51,567 nt of DNA, from positions 1 through 51,567 of the forward strand of contig JASJCR010000024.1 of NCBI GenBank assembly GCA_030065875.1, written 5' to 3'. Below the pieces are notes generated by a model. The model was not told the DNA's origin. It made no database searches and was given only the letters and a program-made list of their open reading frames with translations. Every line of letters starts with the position of its first letter. The stretch's first letter is position 1. This DNA comes from Ardenticatenaceae bacterium. GTDB lineage: Bacteria > Chloroflexota > Anaerolineae > Promineifilales > Promineifilaceae. Positions 8,829 through 16,974 of this stretch are shown piece by piece. The position numbers and the translations under genes are program-made.

Positions 8829-8850
8829 GCGTGACCAATGCGTGACCAAT
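8829..8850. promoter_or_regulatory. Two tandem 11-bp repeats, possible regulator binding site
   Basis: GCGTGACCAAT occurs twice head to tail. On the minus strand this gives two ATTGGTC heptamers spaced exactly 11 bp apart, about 100 bases upstream of the 56-aa ORF and just after the BTAD regulator gene. SARP-type regulators with BTAD domains are known to bind heptameric direct repeats with an 11-bp period. Assigning this site to the neighbouring regulator is inference. Confidence 0.45.
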
Positions 8851-8960
8851 GCGCCCCTTTCTATCGAAATCTTTCAAAACGATTAAGCTTTTTGATTTAT
8901 TTGATTTGATCGTGCAAATTAACGCTGGTATGGTGGAATCGAGACCCTGTCACCCTTGAG

Positions 8961-11900
8961 CTATAGGTAATCGCTTATTAAATCTTCCAGAGTTTGAGAA
9001 TCAGCAATTGAACGGGCTTGATTTACAATATTTGACGATACATTTTTGATCGAAAAATTTTGAATTTGCTTAAGAGAATCTCGAAACTCATGCCAAGCGC
9101 CATTATTCATAAGCAATATTTCAGTGATTTTGATTGCTTCGTCAAACTTCTTATGAGCTGAAGCTAATAAGGCAAAGCCTATAAAAGGTAACAGAAGAAA
9201 CCCAAGATCGTTTGTGATTTGATTTAAAGCGATATCAAGGGCTTTATTCAGATACGCTTCTGCAGCTTGAAGCTCCCGCCTTTCAACCGCAATTCTTCCA
9301 AGGCCGCTAAGAGAATAAACAGCAAAATAATTGGCCGTGCTTGGGAAAGGTGATTCGACCATTTGTTCAAAGTGATGTTGCGCTTCATCAAAATCCTTTT
9401 CTTGAATTGCAATTTCAGCAAGACCCCAATGAATATTTTCTTTAATTTCTCTGTACGCATCAGCCTCTTCAATTTTTGAAATAGTATTTTTCGATTTGTG
9501 ATAAAGCTGCTTTGCAAGAGCTAAATCCCCTTTAACGCGATAGATATTTGCCATCTTAACGGTGACATGGATTAAATCCTCTGGCTTCCCCTTTTCTTTG
9601 AATTTAACCTGTCTTTGCTTTTCAACAGATAAGGCCCCATCATAATTTCCAAATCGAGTCAACGCAGTGCTCTGCCAGCCAAGCATAACTTGTTGTTCAA
9701 CATAGTTGTTATTTTCTTCATACTGCCGGGCGACCCTAGCATAATATTCTGCGCTTTTATCATATTGACCAGATCTTCGATAAATGTCAGCGATTTGTTT
9801 AAGTAAAAAACTCTTACCCCTTAAATCTTGGCTCTGGTTTGCCCGCGCAAGTGCTTGATTAGCAATATGTAGCGCCGAATCGTAATTACGTTGCCTCAGA
9901 GGGATTTGCATCAGAGCATCCATAACCCAATATAAGGACCTTTCATCTTGCAGTTCTTCATTAATTACAACCGTTTCATTTAGAATTTCTTGGGCAACTT
10001 GCATTTCTTCGCTAGCAATTAGTGAGTAACATAAGAAAAGGTTGACCCTTGCAATTTCCCAGGGCTTTCCTGCAGAATGAACTTGCTTGTAAGCTTTCCA
10101 AAGCAATTGCAACCCCTGATCCTTGCTAACCATAAAAAATTGAACACGCCCCAATAGAGCTAGCCATAAAGCCATGTTTGGATTTTCTTCAACCTGAGAA
10201 ATGAGGTTTAATGACTCGCCTATTAAATTGAAAATTGATGGGGCATGCCCATGATGTTCGGGAAAATAGTACAAAAGGACCTGAGCGCAAATTGTGAGCC
10301 AAGGCGATGCGTCCTCGTTTTCATGGATAAACGCATAAATTTTTAGCAACAGGGCTGTGTCTTGTGGGAGAATGGTCTCACCAGAATAGAATAAATAAAG
10401 AGGCGTTAAGCTCTTCTCAATGAGTTGGAGATTGGATGCCTGAATGGCCCACTCCAATGCATGCCAGATATTGGCCCTTTCATTGTCAACCGTCCTCCAG
10501 GCCAACAGTTGTTCCCGGCCGGTCATGCGCTTAGATTGGTCTTGGAGGAATTCGATGAAGAATTCGCTATGTTTATTTTTAGTATCTGTCCATTTATTTT
10601 TGTTTGTTAATAACCGGTCAGCTGAATAATGCCGAATAAGGGGATGTATGTGAAATTTTCCATTAAGCCCGCGTGTAATAATGGATTTATGTGACAAGCT
10701 CAAAAGTATGGGCAACGTGGCGTTAGCAATCCTTTCTGCCGAGGCTCGATTGAACCCTTCCGGCGCATCGCCAAGGATTGATAAACGGGCCAAAGAATCA
10801 CTTTCCTCTTCTGTCAACATCTGCCAGGTATATTCAAAAACAGCCCGGATGCTCTGTTGACGGGTTGGGATATCCAATTCGCGGGTCTCTAAAATATCAA
10901 GACTTGTCTCAATTTCATTTTGAATCTCTGAGAAGGATAAAATTGCCACCCAAGCTGCGGCCAACTTAATTGCTAAGGGCAATCCATCTATCAGGTTGCA
11001 AATTGTTGCGATCGTTTCTAATTGATCACTTTTAAATTCAATCTCTGGCCTAATTCGGCGAACACAATCTAAAAACAAAGATAGGCCGTCATATTTTTCA
11101 GGCTGGTTGATCGCATCTGATAATTCCATTTTGTCCCGCAGGTTTGGATACCTTAGACCTTCAATGGGAAAAATAAATTCCTGGCTTAAATTTAATCTAT
11201 CTCGAGATGTGACAATGATTTTACTTTTAGGAGCTTTACTCAACACTGTCGATAAAAGTGAAAAATGGTCGGTTTGCGAAGTCCCGAGAAGATGCTCAAA
11301 ATTATCAAAAATCAAGAGCACCTCTTGATACTCTAGATACTTCAGCAATCGATCTTCTACAGGTTCTTGTTGATCAAAATTAGAGAGATTCAAGCCAAGA
11401 ATATTAGCCACCGTTGTGGCAATTTGGTTAGGTGAAGAGAGAGATTCGAGCGGAACAAAAAAGATGCCGTCTTTAAAACTTTCTTTTTGATGTCGAGCTG
11501 CCTGAACTGCTAGACGTGTCTTTCCAACTCCGCCTACACCAATTATCGTGATAAGTTGAACCACCGGGTCAGCTAGAATAGCTTCGAGTTGATGAAGTAG
11601 CTCAATCCGGCCGATGAAACGAGTTTTTTCAGAAGGTAAAATCACCTTTCTTTCTTCATCAGGAGCTTCTAAGTCAGGCAAATTCTGTGTCAAGGCCGGG
11701 TTTATCGATCTCAAACGGTCATTAGATAAATCTTCCCATACCATCCTGGTTTCTTGACTTGGTTCAACCCCTAACTCTTGGTGAAGTCGCTGCTTAAGCT
11801 GATTAAATTGGGCAATAGCCTCCTGCCTTTTCCCATCCATGGAATAGGCGATCATTAACTCCCGGACACCCGATTCCCTCAATGGATCAATTTCAATCTG

Positions 11901-12437
11901 ATTCATCGCGTATTGCTGAGCAAATTGAATATTCCCATCCGCCAAAGCGTTGGCCGTTAATATAGAAAGAGAATCGAGGGTTTGTCGCCGAAACCGCTCT
12001 CGCTCCGTTGTGGCCCACACTTCATAATCAACACTATCCGGGATATGAAACCCCGAAAGAAACGGCCCATCATATAAACCAACGGCGTTTTCAAGAAAAT
12101 TGCGTTCAAGAAAATCATTAAATTGGCAAATATCAATGAATTCCTTCATTTCCGGATTGAGTAAAAGCCAATCTGCTTCGCTTTGAATCCAGGAACCAAA
12201 TGGGGTTCGATTGAGCTTATATAGGGTCCGCCGAAGGTTTGAGAAGGCTCTCTTTTGATCATGATCTGGCCAAAGAAGCGTCGCGATTTTTTCTCTGTTG
12301 TGCCGCTTTGGATTCGACGCAAGGTACACGACTAAGGCTATCCCTTTCTTCAATCTGAGCGGATATCTATCTCCTTTATGAATAAATTCAACCGCACCAA
12401 GAAAACGTGCGCGGGTATTGGTCTTCTTGGTATGCAT
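8961..12437 (-). CDS. AfsR/SARP-like regulator: wHTH-BTAD, NB-ARC ATPase, TPR
   Basis: The 1158-aa protein (ATG 12437 preferred; TTG 12485 is an alternative) is a large signal-integrating transcription regulator. Residues ~10-80 form an OmpR-like winged helix with KRAFSNLRRTLYKLNRTPF, and ~90-240 the BTAD helical repeats. Around residue 300 is Walker A (GVGGVGKTR), and around 375 Walker B (VLLIFDNFEHLL). RLSILGDAPEGFN and a winged-helix region follow, then from ~600 to the end TPR-like helices (QIADIYRRSGQYDKSAEYYARVARQYEEN). The family switches on targets when ATP and ligand or partner are sensed. Base composition is AT-rich compared with neighbours, with only two CGGCCG in 3.5 kb, consistent with acquisition. 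Likely targets are its own island genes. Confidence 0.88.
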   Translation of the reverse strand: MHTKKTNTRARFLGAVEFIHKGDRYPLRLKKGIALVVYLASNPKRHNREKIATLLWPDHDQKRAFSNLRRTLYKLNRTPFGSWIQSEADWLLLNPEMKEFIDICQFNDFLERNFLENAVGLYDGPFLSGFHIPDSVDYEVWATTERERFRRQTLDSLSILTANALADGNIQFAQQYAMNQIEIDPLRESGVRELMIAYSMDGKRQEAIAQFNQLKQRLHQELGVEPSQETRMVWEDLSNDRLRSINPALTQNLPDLEAPDEERKVILPSEKTRFIGRIELLHQLEAILADPVVQLITIIGVGGVGKTRLAVQAARHQKESFKDGIFFVPLESLSSPNQIATTVANILGLNLSNFDQQEPVEDRLLKYLEYQEVLLIFDNFEHLLGTSQTDHFSLLSTVLSKAPKSKIIVTSRDRLNLSQEFIFPIEGLRYPNLRDKMELSDAINQPEKYDGLSLFLDCVRRIRPEIEFKSDQLETIATICNLIDGLPLAIKLAAAWVAILSFSEIQNEIETSLDILETRELDIPTRQQSIRAVFEYTWQMLTEEESDSLARLSILGDAPEGFNRASAERIANATLPILLSLSHKSIITRGLNGKFHIHPLIRHYSADRLLTNKNKWTDTKNKHSEFFIEFLQDQSKRMTGREQLLAWRTVDNERANIWHALEWAIQASNLQLIEKSLTPLYLFYSGETILPQDTALLLKIYAFIHENEDASPWLTICAQVLLYYFPEHHGHAPSIFNLIGESLNLISQVEENPNMALWLALLGRVQFFMVSKDQGLQLLWKAYKQVHSAGKPWEIARVNLFLCYSLIASEEMQVAQEILNETVVINEELQDERSLYWVMDALMQIPLRQRNYDSALHIANQALARANQSQDLRGKSFLLKQIADIYRRSGQYDKSAEYYARVARQYEENNNYVEQQVMLGWQSTALTRFGNYDGALSVEKQRQVKFKEKGKPEDLIHVTVKMANIYRVKGDLALAKQLYHKSKNTISKIEEADAYREIKENIHWGLAEIAIQEKDFDEAQHHFEQMVESPFPSTANYFAVYSLSGLGRIAVERRELQAAEAYLNKALDIALNQITNDLGFLLLPFIGFALLASAHKKFDEAIKITEILLMNNGAWHEFRDSLKQIQNFSIKNVSSNIVNQARSIADSQTLEDLISDYL

Positions 12438-12825
12438 CAATAACAGCTTCTTTAGGAGTAATTCAATATCAATCCTATTGATCAATAACTATTCTAGAAG
12501 ATTGGATGAATGGTTTCTTCGTCATTGTGCCCGTTTATATGATATTCGATTGTGCTCCAAATGAGAAATCCGATAAGGTGGGCTTCTCTTTCACATACCA
12601 AGTCGATGAGCGGGCTTTCAATTGGCGGTTATGATGCAGTTGGTTGACGACTAAAGTGCTTCGTCTCACAAATGATTAAATTACAGGGTAGGTCTTTAGA
12701 CCGATTTTGGGGATGATTACATCGCTTAGCTTCATGCGTATGGGTCTCTAACCGTGCCGGCTGGCGGCTCGGTATGGCGATGTACCGAGCTTGTCAAGGT
12801 GACACCGGTCACAGCCTCTGAGATT
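12438..12825. other. Intergenic region upstream of the regulator
   Basis: No gene is supported here. The only clear structure is the hairpin at 12767-12790. The part next to the regulator is AT-rich and should hold its promoter, but no convincing -35/-10 pair could be fixed. Confidence 0.4.
12767..12790. terminator. Hairpin downstream of the toxin gene
   Basis: GCTCGGTA and TACCGAGC form an 8-bp perfect stem with an 8-base loop, located 35 bases beyond the 3' end of the DUF5615 gene. No T-run follows, so it may be a weak terminator or a repeat remnant. Confidence 0.4.
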
Positions 12826-13182
12826 TCATCTCCGCCAATCATTTAGCCATCTGACCTGTCCAGGCCATTCTGAAGCCTCCGTTTCAGATAAAAGGCAATC
12901 AAATGCGGCGATCAAAGCTGCGAGACGCCACTGTCGCTGCTGGGCCAGGATGATGCCGCCGTGTTCCTGGTATTCCCGCGCCAAGTGGGCAAAATCACCA
13001 ATGTTGAAAGTTGCAATACATCGTCCGCGAGCGGTTGCTTCCAGAAGCTGCGTTTTGTCATCCGCGTCCCGAGCCATCCATTCACATGGCGTACGAGTGA
13101 CGTCATGCCCTTTATCATTGAGCGCCTTCCACAAGGACACGAGGGAAATGTCGGCATCAAGATGAAGTTTTGCCTCAGCCAT
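12826..13182 (-). CDS. DUF5615 PIN-like toxin
   Basis: I start this gene at ATG 13182, which overlaps the upstream antitoxin gene by 8 bases (ATGGCTGA). The longer upstream frame is only the shadow of that gene. The 118-aa product begins KLHLDADISLVSLWKAL, with acidic residues at 9 and 11. It contains RDADDKTQLLEATARGRCIATFNIGDFAHL, the spaced Asp residues of the PIN-like DUF5615 fold that would bind Mg2+ for RNA cleavage. GGIILAQQRQWRLAALIAAF follows. DUF5615 proteins are typically encoded next to DUF433 proteins as toxin-antitoxin modules, as seen here. The RNA target is unknown. Confidence 0.8.
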   Translation of the reverse strand: MAEAKLHLDADISLVSLWKALNDKGHDVTRTPCEWMARDADDKTQLLEATARGRCIATFNIGDFAHLAREYQEHGGIILAQQRQWRLAALIAAFDCLLSETEASEWPGQVRWLNDWRR

Positions 13183-13576
13183 TGCGTGATTTAGCCAGGT
13201 CCTCTTCCAAGGATAACAACCCATCAACCTCAGCTTGGTGGGCATTATAGAAGGCCAGCGCTTCATCGATCTGATTTTTCGCCAGGCCATACTCCAGAGC
13301 GATTTCCGCCCCGGTCATTTGCCATTCCTGGTGGGCTATCACAATCGTCTGGACCCGAATTCCCGTGCCGCGAATGACCGGAACCGGTATTCCGCTTGCT
13401 CCCCGACGATAGGTGATTTGTGGGAAATCCGGATCATCAAGCTGCTGGTTGAGGGCGCCAACTTTTTCGGCCGTGGCCCACAAAATAAATTGATTGAGGG
13501 AAACGCCCTGGCGCTTGGCCCACATTTCCGCTTCCTGTTTAAGCTGCTGTGGCAAATTTAAAGGATATCTGGCCAT
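13175..13576 (-). CDS. DUF433 antitoxin with N-terminal RHH-like segment
   Basis: ATG 13576 is chosen because GAGG lies 6 bases upstream; ATG 13594 in the same frame is the alternative. Residues 1-40 (YPLNLPQQLKQEAEMWAKRQGVSLNQFILWATAEK) look like a ribbon-helix-helix DNA-binding segment. Residues ~65-120 match DUF433 (IPVIRGTGIRVQTIVIAHQ, then a helix-turn-helix MTGAEIALEYGLAKNQIDEALAFY). The protein should neutralise the DUF5615 toxin and repress the pair through the repeated ATGATGT words just upstream of its start. The RHH-DUF433 combination carries two potential DNA-binding folds. Confidence 0.8.
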   Translation of the reverse strand: MARYPLNLPQQLKQEAEMWAKRQGVSLNQFILWATAEKVGALNQQLDDPDFPQITYRRGASGIPVPVIRGTGIRVQTIVIAHQEWQMTGAEIALEYGLAKNQIDEALAFYNAHQAEVDGLLSLEEDLAKSRNG

Positions 13577-13590
13577 TTCAACCTCTGATT

Positions 13591-13630
13591 TCATGATGTG
13601 TTATGAAACATCATAGGATACATCATATTC
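13591..13630. promoter_or_regulatory. Probable operator of the toxin-antitoxin pair
   Basis: Directly upstream of the DUF433 gene the word ACATCAT occurs twice in direct orientation and ATGATGT once inverted, within 40 bases that also hold AT-rich promoter-like sequence. Such repeats are the usual binding sites for antitoxin autorepression. The assignment rests on position and symmetry only. Confidence 0.5.
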
Positions 13631-13676
13631 TGTGTCAATCTATTTTGTTCTTTCTGTCAATTCTTAAATGATTGTC

Positions 13677-13771
13677 ACTATTCAGGTCATGTCAAAACCG
13701 CCTTCGACAAGCTCAGGCTGCGCAATTTAGCGGTGGCTGAGCCTGTCGAAGCCACAGAGTACCTGAATAGT
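13677..13771. repeat. 95-bp imperfect palindrome with CTTCGACAAGCTCAG arms
   Basis: The outer arms ACTATTCAGGT and ACCTGAATAGT pair perfectly. Inner arms CTTCGACAAGCTCAGGC and GGCTGAGCCTGTCGAAG pair with few mismatches. The whole element can fold into one long hairpin. The inner arm wording is a very widespread bacterial intergenic repeat. It lies just outside the right-hand island repeat and could be a small non-autonomous element. Confidence 0.7.
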
Positions 13772-13796
13772 TACCAAAGATATTCCTTTCGGGCAC

Positions 13797-13894
13797 AAAA
13801 AAAGCCGAGTTCTGGTGAACCCGGCTTAATTATTTATATACCTAAAAAGGAATTTGGTTGCTAGACCACCACACTCGGCCGGAACTTATATCCG
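13797..13894. repeat. Right 98-bp direct repeat (island boundary copy B)
   Basis: This is the partner of 8400-8497 at about 93% identity without gaps. This copy is joined to the intact DUF35 gene and contains its last codons, its TAG stop and its terminator hairpin. Together the copies frame a 5.3 kb segment. Confidence 0.9.
13802..13827. terminator. Terminator of the mevalonate operon
   Basis: AAGCCGAGTTC and GAACCCGGCTT form an 11-bp stem with one mismatch around TGGT, and on the minus strand an A-rich stretch becomes a T-run after the stem. It lies 34 bases beyond the DUF35 stop codon, at the end of the four-gene operon. Confidence 0.8.
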
Positions 13895-14217
13895 TAAACG
13901 ATCACCCCTTCGTCCCCTTCAGTGCGGAGCTTGCGGGTCACCATCTCCACCGGCATACCGATTTCGACTTCTTTCGCATCAATATCGGTAATTTGGGCCG
14001 TGACCATCGGGCCTTCGTCGAGCTTGATGAGGCCCACCACATATGGCTTGTACGCCTCAAAACCGGCCGGAGCATCATAAACGGTCGAATACGAATAAAT
14101 CGTCCCTCGGCCGCTAAATGTAAATGTCTTTTCTTCTTCTTTCTCAGCCGTAGCCACCCCACCGTTGGCCATCATATAGCGCTGAGCGTTCATTCTCCAA
14201 TAACGTGATACTTGCAT
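13861..14217 (-). CDS. DUF35 OB-fold protein without zinc ribbon
   Basis: The start is ATG 14217; an upstream TTG at 14256 is less likely. The 118-aa product keeps the family's N-terminal helix (SRYWRMNAQRYMM) and the OB-fold: GRGTIYSYSTVYDAPAGFE, YVVGLIKLDEGPMVTAQITD, then GYKFRP at the end. In archaea DUF35 proteins scaffold the acetoacetyl-CoA thiolase/HMG-CoA synthase complex and carry a four-cysteine zinc ribbon between helix and OB-fold. Here that segment is replaced by a short GGVATAEKEEEK stretch and the protein has no cysteine at all. It is the last gene of the HMGR-HMGS-thiolase-DUF35 operon, so a scaffold role is still the best inference. Confidence 0.85.
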   Translation of the reverse strand: MQVSRYWRMNAQRYMMANGGVATAEKEEEKTFTFSGRGTIYSYSTVYDAPAGFEAYKPYVVGLIKLDEGPMVTAQITDIDAKEVEIGMPVEMVTRKLRTEGDEGVIVYGYKFRPSVVV

Positions 14218-14380
14218 AGTATTTCTCTCTTTTTCAATTCCTAAACGTGAAATCAATATTTTTCAATTGATTGTCGATGGTTATTCTGCCCTGAAACACC
14301 TCTCAATTGCTTTCAACCCCATCAAAAACACTGTCAAAAGCTATCAAGAAAGGGGTTTTTACAGGAGTACAGTCCTATGG

Positions 14381-14472
14381 AGTGCTGAGTTCTGAGTCCT
14401 TAGTAGAAAGTTAGAAGATGATTCCGATTCGATTTCTACTTTCCACTTTTAACTCAGGACTTAGCACTTTAT
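14381..14472. repeat. Hairpin-forming 7-bp-period repeat element
   Basis: The left arm is a run of heptads starting with AGT (AGTGCTG, AGTTCTG, AGTCCTT, AGTAGAA, AGTTAGA). The right arm is a run starting with ACT (ACTTTCC, ACTTTTA, ACTCAGG, ACTTAGC, ACTTTAT). The arms are complementary in outline. The last heptad contains the stop codon of the thiolase gene. Confidence 0.75.
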
Positions 14473-15620
14473 ACTCTTAAAATGTGTGTGACCGCCGTTG
14501 CCCCGCTGCCGCCCAGATTCTGGGTCAGGCCGATCTTGACATCGGGGATTTGACAATCGCCGGCTTCACCACGGAGCTGCAGTGATGCTTCCACAACCTG
14601 GTACAGACCGGTTGCGCCCAGCGGATTGCCGCGCGCCTTCAAACCACCAAAGGTGCTCATCGGGTAAGGGCCGTCCCGGCCGATTTTGCCCTCGGCCGCT
14701 AGCTGCCATCCCTGGCCGCGCTCCGCCAAACCGATCGCCTCCAAAGCCAGCGCGCTCATCACCGTATATGAATCGTGCAGCTCAAACAATTGGATATCTT
14801 CGATGGCCAGGTTGGCCCGCTTGAGGGCGGCCTGCGTACTTTTGGTCACCGCAGAGAGCCATAAAATATCCTGCCGATCGTGCAGGGCAAACCCATCGGT
14901 GGCCACGGCCGATCCGGCGATCCGGACCGGTTTAGGAGCCATGGCGAGCGCGCGCTCGTGACTGGTAATGACAACGGCCGCCGCCCCATCAGCTACGGGG
15001 GCCGCATCAAATAAGTTCACCGGGGCCGAAACCACCGGTGCGGCCGCAAAGCGCTCCGCCTTGAGGCGATTGCGATACATCGCCAGGGGATTAGCCCCGG
15101 CATTGGCGTGAGCATTGACGCTAAACCCGGCAAAATTCTCTAATTCAACCTGATGCTCGTGCATGTACCGCTGCATCATCAAACCGGCCACCGCCGCCGG
15201 AGTCACCCCGTGCATCGTTTCGTAATCCGCATCAAGGCTGGTTGATTGGGCAGACAGCGCTTCGCTGCCGGTCTGGTCGGTTGCTTTTTCCACGCCAACC
15301 ACCAGCGCGGTCTTGATTTCACCGCTTTTGACGGCCAGCAGCGCCTGCCGCAGGGCTATCGCCCCCGACGCCTCACCGGCTTCTACGGCCACCGCTTCCG
15401 CTCCGCGCAAACCGGAATAGTCGGCAATTAACGCCCCCAGATGATCCTGATGGCTCAAGCGGCCGGCCAGCATGTTGCCGACATAAAGGGCATCGATATC
15501 GGTGGTTTTGGCGTCGTCCAGAGCGGCTTCAATCGCCTGCCACGCCAGGTGGCGAAGGGAGACATCCCAATGCTCGCCCACAGCGGTGCGTCCTAATCCA
15601 ATAATTGAAATTTGATTCAT
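14469..15620 (-). CDS. Archaeal-type thiolase, catalytic Cys and His replaced
   Basis: This full-length 383-aa thiolase of the archaeal (SCP-x-like) acetoacetyl-CoA thiolase group has IDALYVGNMLAGRL, LVVGVEKATD, HANAGANPLAMYR, DAAPVADGAAAVV and the HD motif ELHDSYT (His282). At the nucleophile position the family has VEAACASGG, whereas here the sequence is VEAGEASGA, with Glu83 in place of Cys. The conserved GHPxGATG is GNPLGATG, with Asn332 in place of His. Both changes are clear in the DNA (GAG, AAT). The frame is intact, so it is not an ordinary pseudogene. It sits between HMG-CoA synthase and DUF35 genes. Normal Claisen condensation seems unlikely; a structural, regulatory or altered catalytic role in the complex is possible. 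Confidence 0.85.
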   Translation of the reverse strand: MNQISIIGLGRTAVGEHWDVSLRHLAWQAIEAALDDAKTTDIDALYVGNMLAGRLSHQDHLGALIADYSGLRGAEAVAVEAGEASGAIALRQALLAVKSGEIKTALVVGVEKATDQTGSEALSAQSTSLDADYETMHGVTPAAVAGLMMQRYMHEHQVELENFAGFSVNAHANAGANPLAMYRNRLKAERFAAAPVVSAPVNLFDAAPVADGAAAVVITSHERALAMAPKPVRIAGSAVATDGFALHDRQDILWLSAVTKSTQAALKRANLAIEDIQLFELHDSYTVMSALALEAIGLAERGQGWQLAAEGKIGRDGPYPMSTFGGLKARGNPLGATGLYQVVEASLQLRGEAGDCQIPDVKIGLTQNLGGSGATAVTHILRV

Positions 15621-15678
15621 GGTTTTCTCTCTTTTCCCCCATCCCCCTGACCCCCTTCCCCAAGGGAGGGGGAGGTTC

Positions 15679-15756
15679 TAAGCGGGTTGTCTGGCGGCTG
15701 CGCCACCAGACAACCCGCTTATTTGTTTGCCCCCTCCCCAAAATTGGGGAGGGGGC
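15679..15756. repeat. Two adjacent strong hairpins between thiolase and HMGS genes
   Basis: The first (15679-15721) has arms TAAGCGGGTTGTCTGG and CCAGACAACCCGCTTA. The second (15729-15756) pairs GCCCCCTCCCC with GGGGAGGGGGC around AAAATT... A related C-rich/G-rich stretch lies just before at 15637-15674. They fall inside the operon, so they may be mRNA-stability hairpins or a dispersed repeat rather than terminators. Confidence 0.7.
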
Positions 15757-15770
15757 TGGGGGTGAGGTTC

Positions 15771-16844
<1,074 letters not shown>

Positions 16845-16851
16845 AGTTAGA

Positions 16852-16974
16852 AGTCCTGAGTCCTGAGTTAAAAGTTGAAAGTCAGAACGAATTTACAATT
16901 GATCATTGATTATTGGCCATTGACAATTGACCATTTTCTTAGCAATTAGCTATTGGCAACTAGCCATTAGAAAT
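16852..16974. repeat. 7-bp-period degenerate repeat tract
   Basis: Heptads AGTCCTG, AGTCCTG, AGTTAAA, AGTTGAA, AGTCAGA are followed by ATTGATC, ATTGATT, ATTGGCC, ATTGACA, ATTGACC and then TAGCAAT, TAGCTAT, TGGCAAC, TAGCCAT, TAGAAAT. The 7-base register holds while the wording changes. The last heptads encode the C-terminal residues and stop codon of HMG-CoA reductase (16960). Confidence 0.75.

Noticed and set aside
8498..13796. Integrase or transposase gene in the island
   Set aside because: I looked on both strands; all substantial frames are explained by the regulator, the toxin-antitoxin pair and the small ORF.
14469..15620. Thiolase as a pseudogene
   Set aside because: The frame is full length with conserved motifs throughout; only the two catalytic positions differ, so specialised function is more likely than decay.
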